Source: Clostridia bacterium (lineage in GTDB: Bacteria > Bacillota > Clostridia > TANB77 > CAG-508). Taken from it: a DNA stretch of 52,711 nucleotides. The stretch is from contig JAFQSS010000004.1 in the NCBI GenBank assembly GCA_017409455.1, forward strand, positions 1 to 52,711. The letters are read 5' to 3'. The first letter of the stretch is position 1. The number at the start of each line of letters is the position of its first letter. The notes beneath the pieces were generated by a model that did not search any database, was not told the origin of the DNA, and saw only the letters and a program-made list of their open reading frames with translations. The translations under genes and the position numbers were made by a program. This document shows, piece by piece, positions 8,917 through 15,971 of the stretch.

Positions 8917-9723
8917 CTATTTAAATTCGTCTAATGATTTGAACTCGTATCCTTGACTTTTACCCTCTTCTATAATAGTATCCAGAACCTCTGCATTTGT
9001 TTTTGAGTTTGGATGTAAAAGCATTATTTCACCACAGTGAAAATTATTAATTATTGTTTCTTGACTTTTTTCTATTGATGGTTGATTCTTTTCATCCCAA
9101 TCAACGTAGGCAAAACTCCACATAACAGTTTTATATCCTAATTCAAATGTTTTCTTTAAAGTTCTTTCATTAAATTCTCCTTTAGGTGGTCTTATATATT
9201 TCATTTCATAATTAAATTTTTCATATACTGATTGATGTAATTGCATTATTTCTTCTTCAATTTTCTCATTTGAAATACTTGGCATACTTGGATGGTTTAC
9301 AGTATGATTTCCTACAATATGTCCCTCTTTTATCATTCTCGCAACTAAATCTGATGCAGTATTTAAGTAATGTGCTGTTATGAAAAAAGTTGCTTTCACT
9401 TCATTTTCTTTTAATGTATTTAAAATACTTTCTGTATATCCAGCTTCATAACCTTCATCAAATGTTAAATATATAACTTTCTCTAATTCACTGCCTAAAC
9501 ATATTCCTCCATTTTCTTCTAGTAATTGCTTATTAGATGCTCCAACATCTGGCTGCATATTCTTTTCACCCCTTTTTATTCCCCAGCCTATTGTTTTATT
9601 GTTTTCAGCCTCTGCTGTTGTTTGGATTATATTATCATTTAACTGAATTACACATATTGAAAATATTATTAATACAGCTCCTATTATTATAAAATTTTTA
9701 GCTTTTTCTCTTTTAGTTTCCAT
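8917..9723 (-). CDS. pdaA: PdaA-like polysaccharide deacetylase (spore cortex)
   Basis: 268 aa with an N-terminal membrane anchor (about residues 10-28) and an extracytoplasmic NodB domain. Metal-binding residues are visible: TFDEGYE with D89, then GNHTVNHPS with H140 and H144; RPPKGEFNE is the conserved Arg motif. TFDEGYE is typical of PdaA, which removes the N-acetyl group from stripped MurNAc during muramic delta-lactam formation in spore cortex. First gene of the pdaA-yqfC-yqfD-unknown-ybeY-DUF3048 operon; AATGGAGGAGACGG precedes the ATG. A vegetative deacetylase is possible but less likely beside yqfC and yqfD. Confidence 0.88.
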   Translation of the reverse strand: METKREKAKNFIIIGAVLIIFSICVIQLNDNIIQTTAEAENNKTIGWGIKRGEKNMQPDVGASNKQLLEENGGICLGSELEKVIYLTFDEGYEAGYTESILNTLKENEVKATFFITAHYLNTASDLVARMIKEGHIVGNHTVNHPSMPSISNEKIEEEIMQLHQSVYEKFNYEMKYIRPPKGEFNERTLKKTFELGYKTVMWSFAYVDWDEKNQPSIEKSQETIINNFHCGEIMLLHPNSKTNAEVLDTIIEEGKSQGYEFKSLDEFK

Positions 9724-9899
9724 TCCGTCTCCTCCATTTATAACTTTTTTATTAAAACATATTTACTTTATGAAAAAATTATTACAAATACAATATTCAT
9801 ATTTCTGACACGCTTTTACATTTTCTGGATATGTGTTTTTTATATTCGAATCAATATAAAACTTTGTTTTTCAAGCATTTGGTGCATTCAATTAGCCTA

Positions 9900-9928
9900 T
9901 TGACATTTTAATCTTTTTGTTTTATATT
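9900..9928 (+). promoter_or_regulatory. SigA-type promoter of the agr regulator operon
   Basis: TTGACA (9900-9905), 17-base spacer, TATATT (9923-9928), upstream of the response regulator gene that starts at 9982. Confidence 0.7.
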
Positions 9929-9938
9929 TATTATGTAA

Positions 9939-9955
9939 TTGACAAAAAATGTCAA
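9939..9955. promoter_or_regulatory. inverted repeat in the agr regulator leader
   Basis: TTGACA-AAAAA-TGTCAA, a perfect 6-bp inverted repeat about 15 bases past the predicted promoter and 27 bases before the start codon. Placement fits an operator or a short leader hairpin; which protein would bind it is unknown. Confidence 0.4.
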
Positions 9956-9981
9956 ATTTCTTATATACAGAGGAGAAATAT

Positions 9982-10701
9982 ATGTTAAATTTTATTATTT
10001 GTGATGATGAAAATCATATGCTCAATAGGCTTTCAGCATTGTTCGAAAAAGCTTTTATTAAAAATGATTTTGATGCAAAAATAGTTTTGAAAACGTCAAA
10101 CTATAAGGAACTTCTTTCTTATATGTCGACTAACATCGTAAATGTGGTTGTTTTAGACATTGAATTTAAAAATTCAAATGTGAATGGATTAAATATCGCT
10201 GAAGAAATTAGAAAAATTAATAAAGATTGTTATATTATTTTTATTACAAGCCATTTTGAATATCTAGTACAAGCTTATGATTACAAAACTTTTGCATATC
10301 TTTTTAAAACTTCTCTAAGTGTTGATACACTTTCTGATACTTTATCAAGATTATTTGATGATGTTTCTAGTAATTCCAAAAGATTCTTAAAAATTGATAC
10401 TAAAGGAACATTTATCGATTTAAATGATATTCAATATATAGAAAAGAATGGTATGAAACTTATTTATCATACTTCTCATGGAAATTTCGAAACTTATAAT
10501 TCTTTCTCTAAAATCGAAAATGATCTTCCTGAAAATTTTGTCCGTTGTCACAAATCTTTTATTGTAAATGTTATCAATATTGCTAATATTTCTTTGCTTA
10601 ATAGCGCTATTACTTTTAAAAACGGTGATATCTGCTATATTGGTCCTAAATATAAAAATTATTTTATGGAGGTAATTAATTATGATACAGTTTCTAAATA
10701 A
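9982..10701 (+). CDS. AgrA/LytTR-family response regulator
   Basis: 239 aa. N-terminal receiver with IICDDE at the start and phospho-acceptor D59 in VVVLDIEF; C-terminal LytTR DNA-binding domain from about residue 135, including FVRCHKSFIVNV. This is the layout of AgrA, which activates agr promoters when phosphorylated. I start at ATG 9982 because AGAGGAGAAATAT lies directly upstream; an earlier ATG at 9949 lacks one and overlaps the inverted repeat. Its end overlaps the kinase gene by 20 bases. AgrB and AgrD genes converge on this pair from the other strand. Confidence 0.88.
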   Translation: MLNFIICDDENHMLNRLSALFEKAFIKNDFDAKIVLKTSNYKELLSYMSTNIVNVVVLDIEFKNSNVNGLNIAEEIRKINKDCYIIFITSHFEYLVQAYDYKTFAYLFKTSLSVDTLSDTLSRLFDDVSSNSKRFLKIDTKGTFIDLNDIQYIEKNGMKLIYHTSHGNFETYNSFSKIENDLPENFVRCHKSFIVNVINIANISLLNSAITFKNGDICYIGPKYKNYFMEVINYDTVSK

Positions 10702-12052
10702 TATTTGGATTGCTTTAAGTAGTGAGAATGTTGAGTTGGTGAATTTGCTGTCATTACCACTTTTCCCAGTAGAAAATTTTATATTGATGAATTTATTTTT
10801 AGTAATACTTAATGTGAAAACTACTCTTAGAGAAAAATTATTGTATGTGTTTGCCATGTCAATAATAAGTGCTATAAGTTCATATTTCATACCAAGTCCT
10901 ATTAATGTGCTATTAAATTATACTTGTATGTTATTCTTTATAAAAATTATTTTCCATTTGAATTTATTAAAGAGTTTCCTTTCTCTTATAATTTCAATTT
11001 TCATTTTTGGTGTATTAAATGTTTTAATTCAAAATCCTTATTTGATAATTTTAAACATAGAACCTAATATTTTTATAAGTACACCTCTATATAGAATTCC
11101 ATACTTAATTATTGTATACACATCTCTTTTCTTAATTTGTTTAATAATTAAACATTTAAATTTTTCTAAATTGAATTTAGAATTATTAGACAACTTAGAT
11201 AAGAAAACTCTCGTACTTTTAATAATTAACTTATTACTAGGTTTCTTGACACTATGTATTCAATTAATAACCACTACATTTTATATAGACATAGTCCCGC
11301 TAATTATAAGCGTTCTAAATTTTGTACTACTTATCGCATTTCTTATATTAAGCATTTATAGCATAACTCGTGTAATAAAATTGTCAAATACTAGAAAAGA
11401 ACTTGCCAGTGCTGAGGAATACAATAGATCTTTGCAAATCTTGTATGATGAAGTTAAGGGTTTTAAACATGATTTCGATAATATAGTTTCTACCATATAT
11501 GGTTATATAGAGAATAATGATATGCCTGGATTAAAACAATATTTTCATGGTGTGAAAAAAGATTGCAAATTTACTAATGATTTATCAATCTTAAATCCTA
11601 GCACTATTAACAACCCAGGATTATATAGTTTATTAAATAATAAATATTTTAAAGCTATAAATCTAGGTATATGTTTTGAAATAGAATATTTCTTAAATTT
11701 AGACAACTTAGATGTTAATATGTATCAATTTTCGAGAATACTTGGTATATTAATTGATAATGCAATGGAAGAAGCAGAAAAATGTGAAAAGAAGATTGTA
11801 AAAGTTTCTTTTATCCGTCAAAATAAAAATAATAGAAATATAATAACTATTGAAAATACATATTCAAATAAAGATGTAGATTTAGAAAAAATATTCGAAA
11901 AAGGTAAATCTGGTAAAGAAAATCATTCAGGTATAGGATTGTGGGAAGTCAAAAAATATGTTAGTAAAAGTAAAAACTTAGATTTATTTACAAGCAAAAC
12001 AGATGAATTCTTTAAACAAGAATTATCTATTTATGATATTATACAGAAGTGA
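10682..12052 (+). CDS. AgrC-like sensor histidine kinase (GHKL)
   Basis: 456 aa. About six hydrophobic segments fill residues 1-230, followed by a cytoplasmic kinase: H-box KGFKHDFDNIVS with H263, N-box ILIDNAMEEAE near 358, and G-box GIGLWEVKKYV near 420. The short H-box with Asp-Phe-Asp is typical of peptide-sensing HPK10 kinases such as AgrC. TATGGAGGTAATTAATT precedes the ATG, inside the regulator gene. Expected role: senses the cyclic peptide made from agrD and phosphorylates the neighbouring regulator. The stop codon lies within a terminator hairpin. Confidence 0.88.
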   Translation: MIQFLNNIWIALSSENVELVNLLSLPLFPVENFILMNLFLVILNVKTTLREKLLYVFAMSIISAISSYFIPSPINVLLNYTCMLFFIKIIFHLNLLKSFLSLIISIFIFGVLNVLIQNPYLIILNIEPNIFISTPLYRIPYLIIVYTSLFLICLIIKHLNFSKLNLELLDNLDKKTLVLLIINLLLGFLTLCIQLITTTFYIDIVPLIISVLNFVLLIAFLILSIYSITRVIKLSNTRKELASAEEYNRSLQILYDEVKGFKHDFDNIVSTIYGYIENNDMPGLKQYFHGVKKDCKFTNDLSILNPSTINNPGLYSLLNNKYFKAINLGICFEIEYFLNLDNLDVNMYQFSRILGILIDNAMEEAEKCEKKIVKVSFIRQNKNNRNIITIENTYSNKDVDLEKIFEKGKSGKENHSGIGLWEVKKYVSKSKNLDLFTSKTDEFFKQELSIYDIIQK

Positions 12053-12070
12053 TAAAATCACTTCTTTTTA
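12046..12070 (+). terminator. terminator overlapping the agrC stop
   Basis: GAAGTGAT-AAA-ATCACTTC followed by TTTTTA; the TGA stop codon of the kinase lies in the left arm. Confidence 0.7.
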
Positions 12071-12080
12071 TTAATAGTAA

Positions 12081-12110
12081 AAAAGAAACCTCTTATGAGA
12101 GGTTTCTTTT
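12081..12110. terminator. bidirectional terminator between agrC and agrD
   Basis: AAAAGAAACCTC and GAGGTTTCTTTT pair across a 6-base loop, with T runs on both strands. It separates the convergent agrA-agrC and agrB-agrD transcripts. Confidence 0.8.
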
Positions 12111-12149
12111 CGAATTGATTTATAATGTTTAAGTACATTATCAGTTTAA

Positions 12150-12269
12150 TTAATCTTTTTTTATTAAAGAAGCTGGCATTTTTGGTTGATGTCCCCACCA
12201 AGCCACTAAACATGCTGTATTTGTTGCTTTCGCATATTTTTCTGCCACTTTTGCTAAAAATTTTATCAT
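12150..12269 (-). CDS. agrD: AgrD-like cyclic lactone autoinducer precursor
   Basis: 39 aa, starting MIKFLAKVAEKYAKATNTAC and continuing LVAWWGHQPKMPASLIKKD. It has the three AgrD parts: an amphipathic N-terminal helix, a core with a single Cys (C20) that could form a thiolactone, and a C-terminal PKMPASL motif recognised by AgrB in this family. AAAGGGGAATAACA precedes the ATG. It lies 69 bases downstream of agrB on the same strand and ends before a shared terminator. The mature ring most likely begins at or near C20; its exact end cannot be read from sequence alone. Confidence 0.88.
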   Translation of the reverse strand: MIKFLAKVAEKYAKATNTACLVAWWGHQPKMPASLIKKD

Positions 12270-12338
12270 TTGTTATTCCCCTTTCTTTAGTAAAATCTAT
12301 AATATAAGAGTAGTTGCATGACTCTTATATTACCAAAA

Positions 12339-12950
12339 TTAAATATTCGCATATATCTCATATCCATATTTATTGTTAGTTATTTTATATGCGAATCTTG
12401 TTATTGTTAAAGTTTGTATTAAATCTCCTAATATTATTATTCCAGCAATTGTTGTATTATTAATTAATATTGCTATTATAAATTCTATTGTCAAAATAAC
12501 ATATGAAAAAATTTGCTTTTGTCTTCTTTCTTGTTTTCTAAGTATTGGTACATTTTCTGTATCTGCTGGTGCATATAGTTTTATCATTATCATACAGAAC
12601 ATCCATACTACAAAAGCTACAATATATTTTGTTATCCCTGTTAATACTATATATTTTCCAATTAATACGGAACCACTATAAAGCATTAATGTATATAAAA
12701 TACATCCCATATGTGTTTTCATGTGTACTCCACCAGAAAAAACTCTATATGGTGCAATTATTAAGACTGCCATAAGTGTTAATTCCAGTATTCCTAAAAA
12801 ATAAGAAATTATAAATATAATAAATATTTTTGGAATTTCTCCAATTATGTTTTGAAGTCCATACATAATAATTTCTGCTCGTTCATCATCTATTTCAGGT
12901 ATTTCTTTTCTAATTTTGTTTGTTAGATATGTACAGATTTTATCAACCAT
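12339..12950 (-). CDS. agrB: AgrB-like peptide-processing membrane protease
   Basis: 203 aa, multi-pass membrane protein. AgrB cleaves the C-terminal tail of AgrD and cyclises the peptide. The catalytic pair is visible as H76 and C83 in RVFSGGVHMKTHMGC. Several hydrophobic segments follow (about 85-105, 110-128, 150-190). The N-terminal ~25 residues are polar. It precedes agrD on the same strand, and together they converge on the kinase-regulator pair. The start at 12950 has AATGAGGGATAAAC upstream, a modest ribosome site. Confidence 0.92.
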   Translation of the reverse strand: MVDKICTYLTNKIRKEIPEIDDERAEIIMYGLQNIIGEIPKIFIIFIISYFLGILELTLMAVLIIAPYRVFSGGVHMKTHMGCILYTLMLYSGSVLIGKYIVLTGITKYIVAFVVWMFCMIMIKLYAPADTENVPILRKQERRQKQIFSYVILTIEFIIAILINNTTIAGIIILGDLIQTLTITRFAYKITNNKYGYEIYANI

Positions 12951-13117
12951 GTTTATCCCTCATTTCTTATCTTTAGCACATATAAAATTTTATCACTATA
13001 TATGTGTTTTTAATTTTTATTTTATAAAACTATCGTTTACTAATATAAAATTATAGAATTTTATTTTTATATATAATTCCTCCACTTTCATAAAGAAAAT
13101 TAAAAACACAATTCTAA

Positions 13118-13149
13118 TTTTAATTATGGCGAATTCGCCATAATTAAAA
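13118..13149. promoter_or_regulatory. perfect 32-bp palindrome upstream of agrBD
   Basis: TTTTAATTATGGCGAA and its exact reverse complement meet at 13133/13134. The core GGCGAATTCGCC is GC-richer than its surroundings. There is no T run beyond the arms. It could be an operator or a cruciform site; position is about 170-200 bases upstream of agrB. Confidence 0.5.
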
Positions 13150-13232
13150 GTCAAGAATGTTTAAATAGTTATAAATTAATCGTTAAGGAATAGGTAAATA
13201 ACAAAAAATATTAAAAGAAGCTTAAACTATAT

Positions 13233-13272
13233 AGAGGGAATTTAGATAAAGTATTATCTAAATTCCCTCCAT
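13233..13272 (-). terminator. hairpin after the RluA-family gene
   Basis: GAGGGAATTTAGATA pairs with TATCTAAATTCCCTC, a 15-bp perfect stem with a short loop, just past the stop codon at 13288. The T run on the minus strand is weak. Confidence 0.5.
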
Positions 13273-13287
13273 AAGTCTTTTCCTATT

Positions 13288-13974
13288 TTAAATTTCTATA
13301 TCTCTTAAAATACACCATGTTCCATTACTTTCAGGCAAACATTTAAATGTCATTTCTTCTTTTGTTACTGGATGTTGAATTGTTAATTCATACGCCCATA
13401 ACGCAATCTGTTTACCTTGCCCTCTTGTACCATATTTCTGATCTCCAAATATGCTATGACCTGCATGTGATAATTGAACTCTTATTTGATGATGTCTACC
13501 AGTGTGAAGATTTACTCTTACTAAAGATAAATTTTTCAATTCATTATATGCCAATTGTTCATAATCTAGTTTTGCAAGTTTAGCATTTTTCTTGTCTTTA
13601 TTTACAACTTTGCTCATATTATTTCTTTCATCTTTGTATAAATAATCCTCTAGACTTCCTGTTGCGTTTTCAAACTTACCATCTACAACTGCTAAATATT
13701 TTTTCTTGAATATTTTCTCTCTTACTTGGTCACTTAGTCTTGAAGCCGCCTTAGATGTTTTGGCAAATACCATTACTCCTCCAACAGGTCTATCAAGTCT
13801 ATGAACTAATCCTAAATATACATTTCCAGATTTATTATACTTTTCTTTAATATATTCTTTTATTAGTGTCAACATATCCATATCTTCTGTTTTATCAGCT
13901 TGTGATGGAATATTAGGTTGTTTTTTTACTACAATTATATGATTATCTTCATATATTACTTCTAAATTTTGCAT
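13288..13974 (-). CDS. RluA-family pseudouridine synthase
   Basis: 228 aa. RluA-type enzymes isomerise uridine to pseudouridine in rRNA or tRNA. The catalytic Asp lies in VHRLDRPVGGVMVFAKT; later GRHHQIRVQLSHAG is the second family motif. There is no N-terminal S4 domain. The ATG at 13972-13974 is chosen because GAAAGGAGAGAAA lies just upstream. A longer in-frame reading to 14058 is an artefact: its first ~28 residues are encoded by a family B palindrome. The specific RNA target is not clear. Confidence 0.92.
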   Translation of the reverse strand: MQNLEVIYEDNHIIVVKKQPNIPSQADKTEDMDMLTLIKEYIKEKYNKSGNVYLGLVHRLDRPVGGVMVFAKTSKAASRLSDQVREKIFKKKYLAVVDGKFENATGSLEDYLYKDERNNMSKVVNKDKKNAKLAKLDYEQLAYNELKNLSLVRVNLHTGRHHQIRVQLSHAGHSIFGDQKYGTRGQGKQIALWAYELTIQHPVTKEEMTFKCLPESNGTWCILRDIEI

Positions 13975-13994
13975 TTTCTCTCCTTTCAAAAAAC

Positions 13995-14050
13995 CGTAAA
14001 AAAGGACCAGGTCCCAAATTACGCAAAAAGGGACCTGGTCCCTTTTTACG
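13995..14050. repeat. family B palindrome, copy 1
   Basis: GGGACC(A/T)GGTCCC-type arms at 13995-14015 and 14030-14050, flanked by A and T runs, with a 14-base centre AAATTACGCAAAAA. The methyltransferase stop codon (14046-14048) is inside the right arm, and the next gene starts 21 bases past the left arm. Nearly identical to 29861-29915. Confidence 0.88.
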
Positions 14051-14909
14051 TTTCCCATCTACCATAAATTCCACATGGTAACACTAATTTAGATTCCTCC
14101 ATAGGAAGTCCTATTTCCCCAGATGATACTTTTCCTTTATGATTTTTATTTACTGTTAAATTTAAAATATTTTCTAATACTTTACTTGAAATTCCTGTTG
14201 TATATGAATTTATCAAGAAAAATAATGGATTATCTGAAAGTACATTTGTACACAATTCTACTAAATCATAAATATTATTTTCAAATTGCCATACTTCCCC
14301 ATTTGCCCCTCTTCCATATGATGGTGGATCCATTATTATCGCATCATATTTATTTCCTCTACGAATTTCTCTATTTACAAATTTAACAACATCATCAATT
14401 ATATATCTTACTGGTCTATTTTCTAATCCTGATGAAACAATATTCTCTTTTGCCCATGTCACCATTCCTTTTGAACTGTCAACATGGCATACAGATGCTC
14501 CTGCAGCGCTACACGCTACTGTTGCTCCTCCTGTATATGCAAACAAATTCAATACTTTAATTTCTCTTTTTTCATTTCTAATTTTGTCCATCATCCAATC
14601 CCAGTTTACAGCTTGCTCTGGGAATAGTCCTGTATGTTTAAATCCCATTGGTTTAATATTAAATGTTAATTCTTTGTATTTTATCTGCCATTGTGAAGGC
14701 ATTTTTTTATTATATTCCCATGAACCTCCACCAGTTTTACTTCTATGATATGTTGCATTTATATTTTTCCATTTTTGTGGATATGACTTTTGTTTCCAAA
14801 TTATTTGTGGGTCTGGTCTTGATAAAACTACATCTCCCCATTGTTCTAACTTTTGACCATCGGCCATATCTAATATTTTATAATCCTTCCAATTATTTGC
14901 TATATTCAT
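14046..14909 (-). CDS. class I SAM-dependent methyltransferase (RlmI-like)
   Basis: 287 aa. The SAM-binding motif NLFAYTGGAT and the catalytic-loop DPPSYGRG are those of the RlmI/RlmK group that methylate 23S rRNA cytosine or guanine. The usual N-terminal PUA domain is absent; instead there is a ~100-residue region including HRSKTGGGSWEYNKKMP. Its last codons run into a family B palindrome. Next gene on the strand is a pseudouridine synthase, so both probably modify RNA. Exact target unknown. Confidence 0.85.
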   Translation of the reverse strand: MNIANNWKDYKILDMADGQKLEQWGDVVLSRPDPQIIWKQKSYPQKWKNINATYHRSKTGGGSWEYNKKMPSQWQIKYKELTFNIKPMGFKHTGLFPEQAVNWDWMMDKIRNEKREIKVLNLFAYTGGATVACSAAGASVCHVDSSKGMVTWAKENIVSSGLENRPVRYIIDDVVKFVNREIRRGNKYDAIIMDPPSYGRGANGEVWQFENNIYDLVELCTNVLSDNPLFFLINSYTTGISSKVLENILNLTVNKNHKGKVSSGEIGLPMEESKLVLPCGIYGRWET

Positions 14910-14980
14910 ATCTAATTCCTTTCTTTTAAAACATTTATATTATATCATATTAAGGAAATTTTTTCAATACACACAAAATT

Positions 14981-15010
14981 AGGAGTTCAGATAAAATATC
15001 CGAACTCCTT
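14981..15010 (-). terminator. hairpin after the MazG-like gene
   Basis: AGGAGTTC pairs with GAACTCCT, extended inward by AGATA/TATCC. It lies just past the stop codon at 15020 on the minus strand. Confidence 0.55.
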
Positions 15011-15019
15011 GATTCCTAC

Positions 15020-15631
15020 TTAAAGATGCACCATATTTCCTAACTCGTTCTGTCTATACACTCTACTTTTGTTTTTCTCTACCTTTCTAACAATCTCAGT
15101 TCCAAGGTCAATCCCATTAACTTCTGCAAGTTCCATTAGATAGATTGCAACATCAGCAAGTTTTTCTGTAAAGTTACCCAACCCTTTGTAGTATGCATCA
15201 TAGGCTTCGCCTACTTTTCCATACACATTACAAAACTTTTGCTCAATAGTGGTCAGATACTCTTCCTGTAGAATGTCGTTTTCACGAATTTCTTTCTGGA
15301 GTTCTTTCATTGGCTTACTTGCATCTGTTATGTTGGGGTTCAACTGCAGAACAATACCCTCTTTTTGCTGTAATGCATTATCTCCATTTTTAGCAACCTT
15401 TTTTAATATTTCAGTTGCCAAGTCAATTCCCTTGATTTCTGCAATTCCCATCAAAAAATTGGTAACATCTGCAAGCTCTTCTCCAAATATATCCCACCCT
15501 TTTACATATGCTTCGTAGGCTTCTCTTAGTTCCCCATACAAATAACAAAATTCTTGTTCAATATTTGTTGTATTGAAACCATGCCGCTTCTTATTTTCAA
15601 GAATCTCTTTTTGAATTTCTTTCATCTGCAT
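15020..15631 (-). CDS. duplicated MazG-like nucleotide pyrophosphohydrolase-type protein
   Basis: 203 aa made of two similar halves (about residues 1-90 and 110-200). Each half has a MazG-like helical pattern: EFCYLYGELREAYEAY then EELADVTNFLMGIAEIKGID in the first, EQKFCNVYGKVGEAYDAY then EKLADVAIYLMELAEVNGID in the second. MazG folds hydrolyse NTPs, using Glu/Asp to bind Mg. The second half has lost one Glu of the ELxEA motif (GKVGEA), so it may be weaker or structural. AAGGAGGCATAATT precedes the ATG at 15631. Base composition is a little richer in GC than neighbours, suggesting transfer. Confidence 0.75.
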   Translation of the reverse strand: MQMKEIQKEILENKKRHGFNTTNIEQEFCYLYGELREAYEAYVKGWDIFGEELADVTNFLMGIAEIKGIDLATEILKKVAKNGDNALQQKEGIVLQLNPNITDASKPMKELQKEIRENDILQEEYLTTIEQKFCNVYGKVGEAYDAYYKGLGNFTEKLADVAIYLMELAEVNGIDLGTEIVRKVEKNKSRVYRQNELGNMVHL

Positions 15632-15650
15632 AATTATGCCTCCTTGAAAT

Positions 15651-15863
15651 TTATTCATAATGGCTTACATTTTTACTTGAACGAAGTATACCACAATACA
15701 AATTTAATGTAAAGCATTTTTTTATTTCTTGCATTGCTTGTGTACCTATATTTTCCCGAATCACCCTAACAAGCTCAAAAATCATATAAAAATTCACTCC
15801 TGAGAGCATAAAAAAAGAAATTACTGCAAATGAAAGCCACTTATGTTTTTTTAAAAATTTCAT
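15651..15863 (-). CDS. small single-pass membrane protein
   Basis: 70 aa. KKHKWLS precedes one hydrophobic segment (about residues 8-30, FAVISFFMLSGVNFYMIF), then a short charged tail. A G-rich stretch (GGGGGTTGTTAT) precedes the ATG at 15863. It lies 19 bases upstream of the MazG-like gene and may be cotranscribed with it. The C-terminal 25 residues look unlike a normal tail and could be the result of rearrangement. Function unknown. Confidence 0.5.
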   Translation of the reverse strand: MKFLKKHKWLSFAVISFFMLSGVNFYMIFELVRVIRENIGTQAMQEIKKCFTLNLYCGILRSSKNVSHYE

Positions 15864-15971
15864 ATAACAACCCCCCCTTATTACGTACAACTTGTCCGTA
15901 ATAATATGTATATGTGAGATTTTTTATATTATTCTAAAAAACAATTACTTTTCATCGCAGTAATCTACAAA

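Larger units (their letters stand above)
12951..13287. other. 337-base intergenic region upstream of agrB
   Basis: No gene seen. The region is very AT-rich next to agrB and must hold the agrBD promoter, which I could not place with confidence. It also holds a perfect 32-bp palindrome (13118-13149) and the hairpin after the pseudouridine synthase gene (13233-13272). AGTT/GTTAAG-like bits at 13160-13185 resemble LytTR half sites but have the wrong spacing for the known S. aureus AgrA pattern. Confidence 0.4.

Noticed and set aside
9740-9800. SigG or SigE promoter before pdaA
   Set aside because: A TGAATA and a CATAAAGT element are present on the minus strand, but the gap is about 21 bases, too long for either sigma factor.
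13150-13190. LytTR (AgrA) direct repeats upstream of agrBD
   Set aside because: AGTT and GTTAAG-like half sites occur, but spacing (14 and 9 bases) does not match the ~21-base period of known AgrA sites, and short AT-rich matches are expected by chance.
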